Shown: positions 33,237 to 42,984 of the stretch, one piece after another | How positions within the stretch are numbered: position 1 is the first letter of the stretch | How the letters are laid out: every line of letters begins with the position of its first letter | Assembly: GCA_033875255.1 (NCBI GenBank) | Contig: JAWZSN010000006.1 | Span: 124,001 to 188,000, forward strand | Direction of reading: 5' to 3' | Length of the DNA: 64,000 bases | Origin: Marinimicrococcus sp033875255 | Lineage (GTDB): Bacteria > Pseudomonadota > Alphaproteobacteria > Geminicoccales > Geminicoccaceae | Position numbers and translations under genes: made by a program | Notes under the pieces: model-generated | Told to the model about the DNA's origin: nothing | Seen by the model: the letters and a program-made list of their open reading frames with translations, nothing else | Databases searched by the model: none

Positions 33237-33341
33237 TCTAGGGCTTAAAGCGCTGGGATATCGACAATGTCAAGGAGCGGGCAGGCGTGCGGGCGTCTGG
33301 CTCTATCTATCTTCGGTTGCAGCGAAGCGGTCGTCAAGACT
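33237..33341 (-). promoter_or_regulatory. Leader of CRISPR array 2
   Basis: It aligns without gaps to the array 1 leader over 105 bases. The minus-strand TTGACA (33268-33273) lies 32 bases from the first repeat, and TTTAAG (33244-33249) 18 bases beyond it is a fair -10 box. The distal part (about 33297-33341) corresponds to the cas2 3' end in array 1 but has frame-breaking changes here, with a stop on the equivalent frame. Confidence 0.8.
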
Positions 33342-33543
33342 GGCGGGCGCGCGCCGCGCCGTCGCGGACTCCGGCAGGATGGGGCGTGCCATCGCTTGAT
33401 GGAATCTGCCCCGGGCCTCCGTTATTCTGGCGGGTGGCCTCTTGGCTGCGTGAGGGGTCCGTGGCTGGCGGGAGCAGCGGGAGCATGCGTGGAGGCGCGT
33501 TCGGCCGGAAGGATCGCCCCGGCCAACTCCGGGAGCCGGGCCG
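33342..33543. other. Unassigned sequence between the array 2 leader and the hybrid kinase
   Basis: There are about 200 GC-rich bases with no convincing gene. The overlapping short open frames show no domain pattern. It must hold the promoter of the downstream hybrid kinase, but no clear hexamers are visible. Confidence 0.4.
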
Positions 33544-35040
<1,497 letters not shown>

Positions 35041-35088
35041 CGCCGGCGGACGGCGCGCAACGCCCTGCAGGGCCTCGCGCCGCCCGGA

Positions 35089-37557
35089 TCACGGCCCGCT
35101 CCGGGTCCCGACGCTGGAGACCGGCGCTGCCCGGGCGATCTCATGGGCCAAAGTGGCGAGCAGCTCGGCCGTGGCCACCGGCTTGCGCAGCAGCGGCGCC
35201 TCCTCCAGCCCGGGCGGCCGGTCGATCTCGCCAAAACCCGTGCAGAACAGCACGGGCACGCCGCGTCCGGCGAGGATCTCCGCCACCGGGTAGATCATGC
35301 GGCCGCCCAGATCGACGTCGAGGACCGCGCCGTCCAGCGTCGAGGTGACGGCCAGCAGCGCCGCCTCCTCGAGGCTCGAGGCAGGCCCCACCACCTCGCA
35401 GCCTGCGGCCAGCAGCGCAGCGCGCAGCTCGAGAGCGAGGGCTGCCTGGTCCTCCGCCACGAGCAGGCGGGCGCCCTTGAGGTCCGGTGCGACGCCCGGC
35501 CGGGCCTGCGGTGACGCCGCGCCGCTCCGCCTGCCCGAGGTCAGGCAGCCGGCCGGCAACCGCACCAGCACGCGCAGCCCGTCCGGCCGCCAGTCGCGCT
35601 CGATGCTGCCGTGGAGCTGGCTGCACACGGTCTGCTCGATCAGGGTCGAGCCGAAACCCTGGCGGGCCGGCTGCGCCACCGGCGGCCCGTCAGCCTCGGT
35701 CCACCGCAACACCAGCCCCGCCTCGCCGGCCGCAAGCTCCCAGGATACCTCCAGCCGGCCGCCCGGCGTCGAGAGAGCGCCATATTTGGCGGCGTTGGTG
35801 GCCAGCTCGTGCACCACCATGCCCAGCGGCTGGGCGGCGTCGGCGCACAAGGTCGATCTCGGCCCCTCGATCTGCACCCGGTTCGCCTCGTAGGGAGCGA
35901 GCTCCTCCCCCAGAAGCGTCCGCAGATCGGCACCCTCCCAGCGGTGGCGGGCCAGCAGCGTGTGGGCGCGGGCCAGGGCCGCCACCCGCCCCTCGACCGC
36001 CTCGGCAAAGCCGCTGGCGGTGTCGGCGCGGGTCAGCCGGATCACCGCCTGCACCAATGCCAGCGCGTTCTTGGCGCGATGGTCGATCTCGCGCAGCAGC
36101 AGCCGCTGGGACTCCTCGGCGCGCCGGTGCTCGGTGACGTCGCTGAAGATCGCGAAGACACCGGACGGGCGCTCGTGCCCGTCCAGCCACTGCGGCACCG
36201 CGTCGACCATCAGCCAGCGACGCTCGCCGGCCTTCGGGTTGTAGGCCCCCAGCGAGAAGCCCCGCACCGTGCGGCCGGTGCGCAGCGCCACCACGGCGGG
36301 GTACTGGTGCGGCGCGAGCGGCCGTCCCTGCCCGTCCACCACGTCCCAGCTCGGGTCGGCCGTGTCGCGCCGGGTCATCTCCTGGACGCTCAGTCCCAGG
36401 ATCTGCGCGGCCGAGTCGTTGGCGGACCGGATGGAACCCTGCGCATCCTGGAAAACGACGCCGTAGGTCAGGGTCTCGAAGAGGCTGCGGAACCGCTCCT
36501 CGCTGCGCCGCAGCGCCGTCTCGACCCGCTCGAGGGCCGCCACATGCTCTTCCTTGGCGATCAGCGAGTGCTCGGCGCGCCGGCGCCGCTCGGCCTCCCG
36601 GGCGAGCAGCCGCTCGCGCCGGCTGGCGAGCTGGACGAGGGTCGCGAGCGCGATCGAGGCGACCGCCGCCAGCAGCGCCAGCACGCCCGCGTCACGGCGC
36701 CAGGGAGCGAGGATCGTCTCCTTGTCGAGGCCGACCACCATATAGGCGGGAAAGGCGCCGAGCGTCGTGAAGGCGTAGAGGCGCTCACGCCCGTCCGCCT
36801 CGGCCCGCCCGCTATAGGTGCCAGCCTCGCGGCCGGCCATCGCGGCGAAGAAGGGCGCGTTGCGGGCCAGCGGCGGCGGCGGCTCGTCGACCACCGGATA
36901 GACCGCCGCCACCTCGCCGTCCCGGCGCAGCAGCCGCACGCTGTGCGGCCCCTCGCCCAGCACCTCGCGCCAGAAGTTCGCCAGATAGTCGAGCGAGATC
37001 GTCACCATCACAAGGCCGTCGAAGGCGTCGTCGGCGCTGGCGCGGCGGCGGCTCAGGTTGAAGTTCAGGTTGCCCTTCAGCCGCCCGCGGATCATCTCGC
37101 CGAAATGGATCTCGTCGCGGCGGCTCAGCGCCTGGAAATAGCCGCGGCCGCTGGCGTCGACCCGCGGCAAGGGAAAGAAGTCGGCGCTGTTGGCGCCGTG
37201 CCCGTCCGGCCCCACCAGCCACAGCCCGTCGATATGCGGCGTGTCCTGTGCCACCGACCTCAAGAGCCGGTGGACCTCCTCGGAGGTCTCGATCTGCTGC
37301 CAGTCCATTGCTGCGATGCGCGCCTCGACCGTCGCGATGGCGCCCAGCTGCGCCTCGAACATGCGCAGCGCGTGTTCCTCGAGGATCGACGCCGTCTGCT
37401 GCGCCCGGGCACGGGCTTCTGCAAGGGTGCGGTCATGATTGTCCCAGGCGATCGCCGCGGCCACCGCTCCGGGAAGCACGAGGCTGGCCCAAAAAAGGAT
37501 CGCCAGCGGTCGCAGCCGCCGGCGGGTCCGGCCCCGGGGGGCGAGCGGACGGGTCAC
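35089..37557 (-). CDS. HWE hybrid histidine kinase with periplasmic Cache sensor, PAS and receiver
   Basis: The protein has 822 residues. A transmembrane helix (about 18-37, LAILFWASLVLPGAVAAAIA) precedes a double-Cache-like sensor (TPHIDGLWLVGPDG, ASGRGYFQALSRRDEIHFGEMIRG), and a second helix (about 295-315) follows. A coiled segment leads into a PAS domain (FRSLFETLTYGVVFQDAQG), then an HWE core with His493 in REIDHRAKNALALVQAV, HELATNAAKYGALS, and RWTEADGPPVAQPARQGFGSTLIE. A C-terminal receiver carries Asp747 in AVLDVDLGG. The start is GTG at 37557, overlapping the preceding regulator's stop as GTGA. It completes a three-gene coupled signalling operon. Confidence 0.88.
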   Translation of the reverse strand: MTRPLAPRGRTRRRLRPLAILFWASLVLPGAVAAAIAWDNHDRTLAEARARAQQTASILEEHALRMFEAQLGAIATVEARIAAMDWQQIETSEEVHRLLRSVAQDTPHIDGLWLVGPDGHGANSADFFPLPRVDASGRGYFQALSRRDEIHFGEMIRGRLKGNLNFNLSRRRASADDAFDGLVMVTISLDYLANFWREVLGEGPHSVRLLRRDGEVAAVYPVVDEPPPPLARNAPFFAAMAGREAGTYSGRAEADGRERLYAFTTLGAFPAYMVVGLDKETILAPWRRDAGVLALLAAVASIALATLVQLASRRERLLAREAERRRRAEHSLIAKEEHVAALERVETALRRSEERFRSLFETLTYGVVFQDAQGSIRSANDSAAQILGLSVQEMTRRDTADPSWDVVDGQGRPLAPHQYPAVVALRTGRTVRGFSLGAYNPKAGERRWLMVDAVPQWLDGHERPSGVFAIFSDVTEHRRAEESQRLLLREIDHRAKNALALVQAVIRLTRADTASGFAEAVEGRVAALARAHTLLARHRWEGADLRTLLGEELAPYEANRVQIEGPRSTLCADAAQPLGMVVHELATNAAKYGALSTPGGRLEVSWELAAGEAGLVLRWTEADGPPVAQPARQGFGSTLIEQTVCSQLHGSIERDWRPDGLRVLVRLPAGCLTSGRRSGAASPQARPGVAPDLKGARLLVAEDQAALALELRAALLAAGCEVVGPASSLEEAALLAVTSTLDGAVLDVDLGGRMIYPVAEILAGRGVPVLFCTGFGEIDRPPGLEEAPLLRKPVATAELLATLAHEIARAAPVSSVGTRSGP

Positions 37558-37931
37558 GGCGATGGAGCGAGCAGCTGGCCGAGACAGCGCACCAGCTCGT
37601 CGGGCGCGAACGGCTTTTGCATCACCGGCGCCTCGCTCCAACGGCCGCGCAGTCCTTCGCGGCCATAGCCGGTGAGGAACAGGAACGGCACACCCTTCGC
37701 CGCCAGCAGCTCGACGACCGGAAAGACCTCCTCGCCATCGAGGTGGATGTCGAGAACGGCGGCGTCGGGGCGCTGCGTCGCCGCCAGCTCGAGGGCCTCG
37801 GCGACCCGGCTGGCCGGCCCGACCATGCGAAAGCCGTGGTCGATCAGCGTCTCCTCGATGAGCATCATGACGAGCGCCTCGTCCTCCGCGACCAGCACCG
37901 CGGGACCCGCCGCGGGCGAGGTCGTGCTCAT
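37554..37931 (-). CDS. Single-domain response regulator (receiver only)
   Basis: This 125-residue protein consists of one receiver domain: acidic VAEDEALVMM, phospho-acceptor Asp61 in AAVLDIHLDGE, LTGYGREGL and the lysine switch QKPFAPDEL. It has no output domain, so it acts by protein contact or as a phosphate shuttle or sink. Its ATG overlaps the stop of the HWE kinase upstream (ATGA) and its stop overlaps the GTG of the HWE hybrid kinase downstream (GTGA), so the three are made together. Confidence 0.93.
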   Translation of the reverse strand: MSTTSPAAGPAVLVAEDEALVMMLIEETLIDHGFRMVGPASRVAEALELAATQRPDAAVLDIHLDGEEVFPVVELLAAKGVPFLFLTGYGREGLRGRWSEAPVMQKPFAPDELVRCLGQLLAPSP

Positions 37932-39529
37932 GGCGCGTCGGGCAGCATCATGCTCACCTCGCAGCGCACCCCTTCGGGCGCGAAGGTGAGGCTGGCCTCG
38001 CCACGAAGCTGGTAGGAGAGCCCGCGCTCGATCAGCTTCGAGCCGAAGCCGCGGCGCGCCGGCCGGCGTACGGGCGGCCCGCCCTCCTCGACCCACAGCA
38101 GCCGCAGCTGTGCGCCGCCCTCGCCGGGCTCGCGCCGCCAGCTCACCGTAACCCGGCCCTGGGCCGTGGACAGCGCGCCATACTTGGCGGCATTGGTGAC
38201 CAGCTCGTGAAATGCCATGCCGAATGCCAGCGCCACCTGGGGCGCCAACCAGACATTCTCGCCCTCGAGCACGAGGCGGCCGTCCTCGGCGCCGCCATGC
38301 GGGGCCAGGGCCCGCTCGAGCACGGCGCGCAGCCAGGCGCCCTGCCAGCCGCCGCCGTTGAGCAGGTCGTGGGCGTGCGAAAGGGCGAGGAGACGCGCCA
38401 CGAACGCGTCGGCAAAGGCCTGCGGATGCACCGCCGTCTGCAGGGTCTGGGTGGCGATCGAATGGACCGTAGCGAGCGTGTTCTTGACCCGGTGATTGAG
38501 CTCGTTGAGCAGCAGCCGCTGCTGCTCCTCGGCCCGCTGGCGCTCGGCCAGCTCGCGCTTCGCCTCCTGGAACAGGCGCGCATTGTCGATGGCGATCGCC
38601 GCCTGCGCTGCCACGCCGACAATCAGACGCTCGGCCTCCGCGGTGAACTGCCCTGGCTCGCCATGCGCCAGGAAGATCCCGCCCAGGACCTCGCCGCAGC
38701 GCGCCACAACCGGTGCCGCCAGGTAGCTGCGCACCGGCAGATGGCCCGAAGGCAGGCCGAAATAGGGCGCCATCGTGCCGTAGTCCGGATCCGCCAGAAC
38801 GTCGTCGTAGCGCACCACCCGCTCGCCGCGGAAGGTCGGACCGAAGATCGGCGTGTTGCGCGGCATGGGGAAGCCGGCGAAGTCGTCCCGCGAGGCGCCC
38901 GAGAGGGTATAGAGCGTGTAGGCCTCGCCGCCCTCGCGCTCGACATTGTGGAAGAAGGCGCCAAACTGCGCCCCGGCCAGTGCCACCGAGGCATCGGTGA
39001 CCGCCTGGACGAGCTTCTCCAGATCGAGCTCGGCCGTCAGCAGGCCGGCCACCCGGTTCAGCGTGTCGAGACGCCTGGTCTCCTCGCGCAGCGCCCGCTC
39101 GGCCTCGACCTGGAGCGTGACGTCGGTGTTGGTGCCCACCCAGCGGACGGTCGCGTCGTGCTCGTCGAGAAAGGGCTCCACCCGGGTGAGAAAACGGCGA
39201 AACTTGCCGTCGGCGCCGCGCAGGGGGAAGAGCATCTCGAAGCGCGCCCCGCGCGCCAGCCCGGCACGATATTCCTCGAGAACGCGCGGCAGCTCGGCCG
39301 GGTCGTGGACCGATTGCCAGCCCCAGCCCACCATCTCTTCCGGGCTCGTTCCGGTATATTCGTACCAGCGCCGATTGAACCAGAAGATCGAGCCTTCCGC
39401 GTCGGCCATCCACACCAGATGGGGGATGGCGTCGGCGAGGATCATCGGAGTCTCGCCCGATGTCAGCAGCAGGCTCCTGGTCCCCCCGGGTCCGATACCG
39501 ATCGGCCCGGCAACGTGCTCGCCCTTCAT
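37928..39529 (-). CDS. Cytoplasmic HWE sensor kinase with PAS and GAF domains
   Basis: The protein has 533 residues with no membrane segment. A PAS/PAC domain (about 25-145, IPHLVWMADAEGSIFWFNRRWYEYTG to GTNTDVTLQVEAE) and a GAF domain (about 160-320, TDASVALAGAQFGAFFHNV... LGGIFLAHGEPGQFTAEAERLI) precede the HWE core. That core has His346 in NELNHRVKNTLATVHSI, HELVTNAAKYGALS, and WVEEGGPPVRRPARRGFGSKLIERGL. GGAAGGG precedes the start at 39529; a methionine 24 codons upstream lacks one. The PAS region has the shape of light/redox or small-ligand sensors, but no photoreceptor cysteine (NCRFLQ) is present. Confidence 0.9.
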   Translation of the reverse strand: MKGEHVAGPIGIGPGGTRSLLLTSGETPMILADAIPHLVWMADAEGSIFWFNRRWYEYTGTSPEEMVGWGWQSVHDPAELPRVLEEYRAGLARGARFEMLFPLRGADGKFRRFLTRVEPFLDEHDATVRWVGTNTDVTLQVEAERALREETRRLDTLNRVAGLLTAELDLEKLVQAVTDASVALAGAQFGAFFHNVEREGGEAYTLYTLSGASRDDFAGFPMPRNTPIFGPTFRGERVVRYDDVLADPDYGTMAPYFGLPSGHLPVRSYLAAPVVARCGEVLGGIFLAHGEPGQFTAEAERLIVGVAAQAAIAIDNARLFQEAKRELAERQRAEEQQRLLLNELNHRVKNTLATVHSIATQTLQTAVHPQAFADAFVARLLALSHAHDLLNGGGWQGAWLRAVLERALAPHGGAEDGRLVLEGENVWLAPQVALAFGMAFHELVTNAAKYGALSTAQGRVTVSWRREPGEGGAQLRLLWVEEGGPPVRRPARRGFGSKLIERGLSYQLRGEASLTFAPEGVRCEVSMMLPDAP

Positions 39530-39708
39530 GCGCCCTTCCGGTTGCGCCGCGCAGCGGCGATGGCCTTCCCGGCAGGCGGATCGGTTCCTGCCGACCATCA
39601 ATCTAGCTCAGCTCCGGCACCGCCGTCGATGCGGCCACCGGCCCTCGCGGCAGCTCCACCACACTCGGAGCTTTTTCAAGCAATGGGCGAAAATGATGGA
39701 CGAATGCT

Positions 39709-39720
39709 TCTTGTACAAGA
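39709..39720. promoter_or_regulatory. 12-base perfect palindrome between divergent genes
   Basis: TCTTGTACAAGA lies in an AT-rich island about 180 bases upstream of the HWE kinase start and 63 bases upstream of the small membrane protein. It looks like an operator for a dimeric regulator. A small hairpin with a T-run (AGCTCC/GGAGCT then TTTT, 39652-39676) lies just to its left. Confidence 0.45.
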
Positions 39721-39783
39721 GGAGGAATGCGCCGATTCTGCGACCACGATCCTGCTCTGAACCCACCTGGAATTGCGCCGTCG

Positions 39784-39930
39784 ATGAGCTCCACGCCGAC
39801 CGCCAACAGTCATCCCGCCCAGCCCGCGCCGCAGCCGGCGCCGGAGACCTTCGGTCTGCTCGGCCCGGTGCTGGGCGGCATCTTCCTGCTGTGGATCCTG
39901 ATCGTCGCGGCGGTGGCCCAGAACGTCTGA
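39784..39930 (+). CDS. Small single-pass membrane protein (48 aa)
   Basis: The frame encodes a short Pro/Ala/Gln-rich head (SSTPTANSHPAQPAPQPAPE) and one clean transmembrane helix (about residues 23-44, GLLGPVLGGIFLLWILIVAA), ending AQNV. No family is recognised. A longer version starting at 39727 is possible. It lies between the HWE kinase promoter and the convergent aldolase gene. The helix argues that it is real, but short frames of this kind can be chance. Confidence 0.4.
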   Translation: MSSTPTANSHPAQPAPQPAPETFGLLGPVLGGIFLLWILIVAAVAQNV

Positions 39931-39948
39931 CGCTCCGGGCCGCTCGGC

Positions 39949-41094
39949 TCAGTCGGTCCGGCCGCGCCCCTCGATCGGCCAGATCTCCTCGATCTTGCCG
40001 CCGCGCACGCAGACAATCTGGTCATAGAGGTTGACGGTGGGATCGCAGTGCGAGGGCACCACCGTCAGGAGGGTGCCCACCGGCAGCCGCCCGCCCTCCG
40101 GCAGCTCCACCTTGCCGAACTGGTCGCCGAACATGCCGTAGCGGCTGGCTTGCGGCGCACCACGGGCGATCCGCGGCGGCGGCCCGTCGAGGGCGAAGCA
40201 TTTGGAGCCCGCGTCGGTGGTGGCGAAGCCGTCATGCTGGCAGCTCGTGACCCGGGTCAGCACGAAGAGAGCGTTGGCAAAGCGCCGCGAGCCGTCGGCG
40301 GTGAGCGCCACCGCATCGTAGTCGGCGTCCATGAAGATGTAGGAGCCCACCTGCAGGTCGGTGAACACGCCGCCCTCATGGTCGAAATCGTGGGTGCCGG
40401 TGCCGGCCCCGGTGACCACCGGGCAGGGTAGCCCCGCCTCGCGCAGCGCGTCCCGCACCGCGCCGAGATGAGCCGCGGCGTTGCGCGAGAGCAGGCGGCG
40501 CTCCTCATAGCCGGCGATATGCTGGATCCGGCCGGCATAGCCCTGAATGCCGCCGAGCCGCAGCGCTCGCTGTTCGGCGATCAGCCTGCCAAGCGCCACC
40601 GCGGCCTCGACCGTGGGGACGCCGAAGCGATGCGAGCCCACGTCGTTGACGATCAGCACCTCGAGCGTCTGGCCCGCAGCGGCCGCAGCCTCGCCCAGCG
40701 CCTTGACGTTCTCCGGCTCCTCGACCACTACCGCGAGCCCGCGCACCCGGGCATTGAGGGCGATCAGCCGCGCGATCTTGCTCTCGGCCGAGACCGGGGC
40801 GGTGATCAGCAGCGGCTCGATGCCCTCGGCGGCCAGCGCCTCGGCCTCGCCGAGCTTGGCGCAGCACAGGCCGACGGCACCGGCTTGCAGCTGGCGCCGC
40901 GCGATGCTGGCGCACTTGTGGGTCTTGGCGTGCGGCCGCAGGGCGATGCCGCGCTCGCGGGCGAGCCGCGCCATCGTCGCGACATTGGCCTCGAAAGCGT
41001 CCAGGTCCAGGACCAGCGACGGTGTGTCGATCCGCGAGAGCCCGTCGGGCTCGCCGGTCAGCGCTCGATTCCAGGCGTCGCTCTCAGGGCGCAT
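39949..41094 (-). CDS. DSD1/D-threonine-aldolase-family PLP enzyme
   Basis: This 381-residue protein has an alanine-racemase-type barrel followed by the D-serine dehydratase-like C-terminal domain. LRPHAKTHKCASIARRQL contains the Schiff-base lysine. VNDVGSHRFGV and GAGTGTHDFDHE line the phosphate pocket, and VPSHCDPTVNLYD supplies the metal-binding His/Cys-Asp pair. Members include D-threonine aldolase, 3-hydroxy-D-aspartate aldolase and D-serine ammonia-lyase, all metal-dependent; which one this is cannot be read off. AAGGGAGGT before 41094 decides the start over a methionine 11 codons upstream. Confidence 0.85.
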   Translation of the reverse strand: MRPESDAWNRALTGEPDGLSRIDTPSLVLDLDAFEANVATMARLARERGIALRPHAKTHKCASIARRQLQAGAVGLCCAKLGEAEALAAEGIEPLLITAPVSAESKIARLIALNARVRGLAVVVEEPENVKALGEAAAAAGQTLEVLIVNDVGSHRFGVPTVEAAVALGRLIAEQRALRLGGIQGYAGRIQHIAGYEERRLLSRNAAAHLGAVRDALREAGLPCPVVTGAGTGTHDFDHEGGVFTDLQVGSYIFMDADYDAVALTADGSRRFANALFVLTRVTSCQHDGFATTDAGSKCFALDGPPPRIARGAPQASRYGMFGDQFGKVELPEGGRLPVGTLLTVVPSHCDPTVNLYDQIVCVRGGKIEEIWPIEGRGRTD

Positions 41095-41155
41095 CGCCAC
41101 CTCCCTTGGATGTGTGCCGTTGCTCATGACACGGGCCGAGGCTGCCCGGAACCCC

Positions 41156-42847
41156 TCAGCGCAGATAGGCCTCCGTCGCGTAGCGGCGCATCATCCGGTG
41201 GGCGTTGAAGGTCGAGCCGAGCTTGGAGACGGCTTCCTTCATCATGCCGATCCAGCGCTTCCGGTCGCCGTGATAGAGCGGCAGCACGGTATCCCCGAGC
41301 GTGGCATGGAGTGCCGCGGCATCCTGCCCGTGCAGCGCCCCTCCGGCACCATCGCCGATGGCCCAGCCTGTCTCGCCTTCCACACAGCCCTCCAGCCACC
41401 AACCGTCCAGCACGCTGAGGTTCAAGACACCGTTGAGCGCCGCCTTCATGCCCGACGTGCCCGAAGCCTCCATGGGCGGCAGCGGCGTGTTGAGCCAGAC
41501 ATCGCAACCACCCGTCATGAGCTTGCCCAGCGCCATGCCGTAATCCTCGAGGAACACTACCTCAAGCTGCCCGCGTAGCCGCTCGCTCATCTGGTGGATC
41601 GCGTGGATCGCCGCCTTGCCGCCGACATCGGCCGGATGCGCCTTGCCGGCCACCAGCACCGCCATGGGCGTCCGGCCGTGGATCGCGAGCAGGCGGTCGG
41701 GATCCTCGAACAGCAGCCCGGGCCGCTTGTAGCCGGTCATGCGCCGGGCGAAGCCGAGCAGGGCCACGTCCGGCGGCAGGCGCCGGCCGGTGCGGCCCTC
41801 GACCCCGGCGAGGAGCGCCCGCCTCGCCTCCTCGTGGGCGGCCCACATCTCGTCGTCCGGCAGGTAGTCTGCCCGCACCAGGATCTCCGGCTCGTGCCGC
41901 CAGTCCGGCAGATGGCGGTCGTAGAGAGCGGCGATGGAGGGGGCGGCCCAGGTGGGGCCGTGCACCCCGTTGGTGATGGCGCGCACCCGCACGCCGGGAA
42001 ACATGCGTGCCGAGGTGAGTGCATGCCGCTTGGCGACGCCGTTGACGAAGCCCGAGAGCTCGAGGGCGAGACGCGTCATGTTGAGGCTGCCCCCGCCGCA
42101 ATGCTTCTCGAGCTCCGCCACCGCCACCTCGCTGCCCAGCACCCGCTCGACCAGGTCCCAGGGAAAGCGGTCGTGACCCGCCTCGACGGGGGTGTGGGTG
42201 GTGAAGATGCACTGCTCGCGCACCGCAGCCACGTCGCCGGGCCGGTGGCGCAGCAGCTCCAGGGCGAGCAGCGCCGCGTGGCCCTCGTTCATGTGGAACG
42301 TGTCGAGATCGAAGCCAAGGGCGCGCAGGATGCGCACGCCGCCGATCCCCAGCACCGCCTCCTGCCTGAGCCGCCAGGCGTTCTCGCCGGCATAGAGCCG
42401 GTGGGTGATGGTGCGGTCACGCGGATCGTTCTCGGGCAGATCGGTGTCGAGCAGGATCACCGGCAACTCGAAGCCGAGCCGGCCCGCCACATGGTAGAGC
42501 CAGGGGCGCACCCAGACCTCGCGGCCCTCCAGCTCGACAACAATCTTCGCACCCAGCGGCTCGGTCCATTGCGCCGGGTCCCAAGGGTCGGGCAGCTCGA
42601 CCTGGCGGCCGGCCGCATCGATCTCCTGGCGCAGATAGCCCTCACGGCTCACCAGGCTCACGAAGACCATGGGGATCTCGAGGTCGGCCGCCGCGCGGGC
42701 GCTGTCGCCGGCCAGCATGCCGAGGCCGCCGCTATAGGTCGCCATCTCCGGGCGCAGCCCGATCTCCATGGAGAAATAGGCGATCCTGATCCGCGGGATG
42801 GCGGCCGCCAGACGCAGCACAGGCGATCCCGGCTGATCGTTGCTCAT
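41156..42847 (-). CDS. Alpha-glucan phosphorylase (GT35, short form)
   Basis: The enzyme phosphorolyses alpha-1,4-glucans to glucose-1-phosphate with PLP. The 563-residue protein contains the catalytic core: IAYFSMEIGLRPEMATYSGGLGMLAGD, HMNEGHAALLALE, TTHTPVEAGHDRF, ARRMTGYKRPGLLF, and the PLP-lysine site MEASGTSGMKAALNGVLNLSVLDGWW. It belongs to the shorter alpha-glucan phosphorylase family (TIGR02094 type) and lacks that family's roughly 100-residue N-terminal domain (DUF3417). GGGAG precedes 42847. No other glycogen gene is nearby, so whether the substrate is glycogen or maltodextrin is open. Confidence 0.92.
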   Translation of the reverse strand: MSNDQPGSPVLRLAAAIPRIRIAYFSMEIGLRPEMATYSGGLGMLAGDSARAAADLEIPMVFVSLVSREGYLRQEIDAAGRQVELPDPWDPAQWTEPLGAKIVVELEGREVWVRPWLYHVAGRLGFELPVILLDTDLPENDPRDRTITHRLYAGENAWRLRQEAVLGIGGVRILRALGFDLDTFHMNEGHAALLALELLRHRPGDVAAVREQCIFTTHTPVEAGHDRFPWDLVERVLGSEVAVAELEKHCGGGSLNMTRLALELSGFVNGVAKRHALTSARMFPGVRVRAITNGVHGPTWAAPSIAALYDRHLPDWRHEPEILVRADYLPDDEMWAAHEEARRALLAGVEGRTGRRLPPDVALLGFARRMTGYKRPGLLFEDPDRLLAIHGRTPMAVLVAGKAHPADVGGKAAIHAIHQMSERLRGQLEVVFLEDYGMALGKLMTGGCDVWLNTPLPPMEASGTSGMKAALNGVLNLSVLDGWWLEGCVEGETGWAIGDGAGGALHGQDAAALHATLGDTVLPLYHGDRKRWIGMMKEAVSKLGSTFNAHRMMRRYATEAYLR

Positions 42848-42984
42848 CGCGACAGCTCCCTGCCCCATCCTTCCTTCTTAGCCCTCGGCGCAGCGCCTGT
42901 CGTGCTCCGCTCCGGGGCGCATTGCCGCGCGCGGGAGGCGGTGGCATGGTGCCGCCCGGTCGAATCGGGGAAGGATCGAGGATC

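Noticed and set aside
21290..33543. Attachment-site duplication of the tRNA-Thr 3' end at the far border
   Set aside because: No copy of the T-arm/acceptor sequence and no integrase was seen near 33.2-33.5 kb.
39603..39806. Minus-strand 67-codon frame upstream of the HWE kinase
   Set aside because: It has no ribosome-binding site or domain, and overlaps the AT-rich regulatory region and palindrome.
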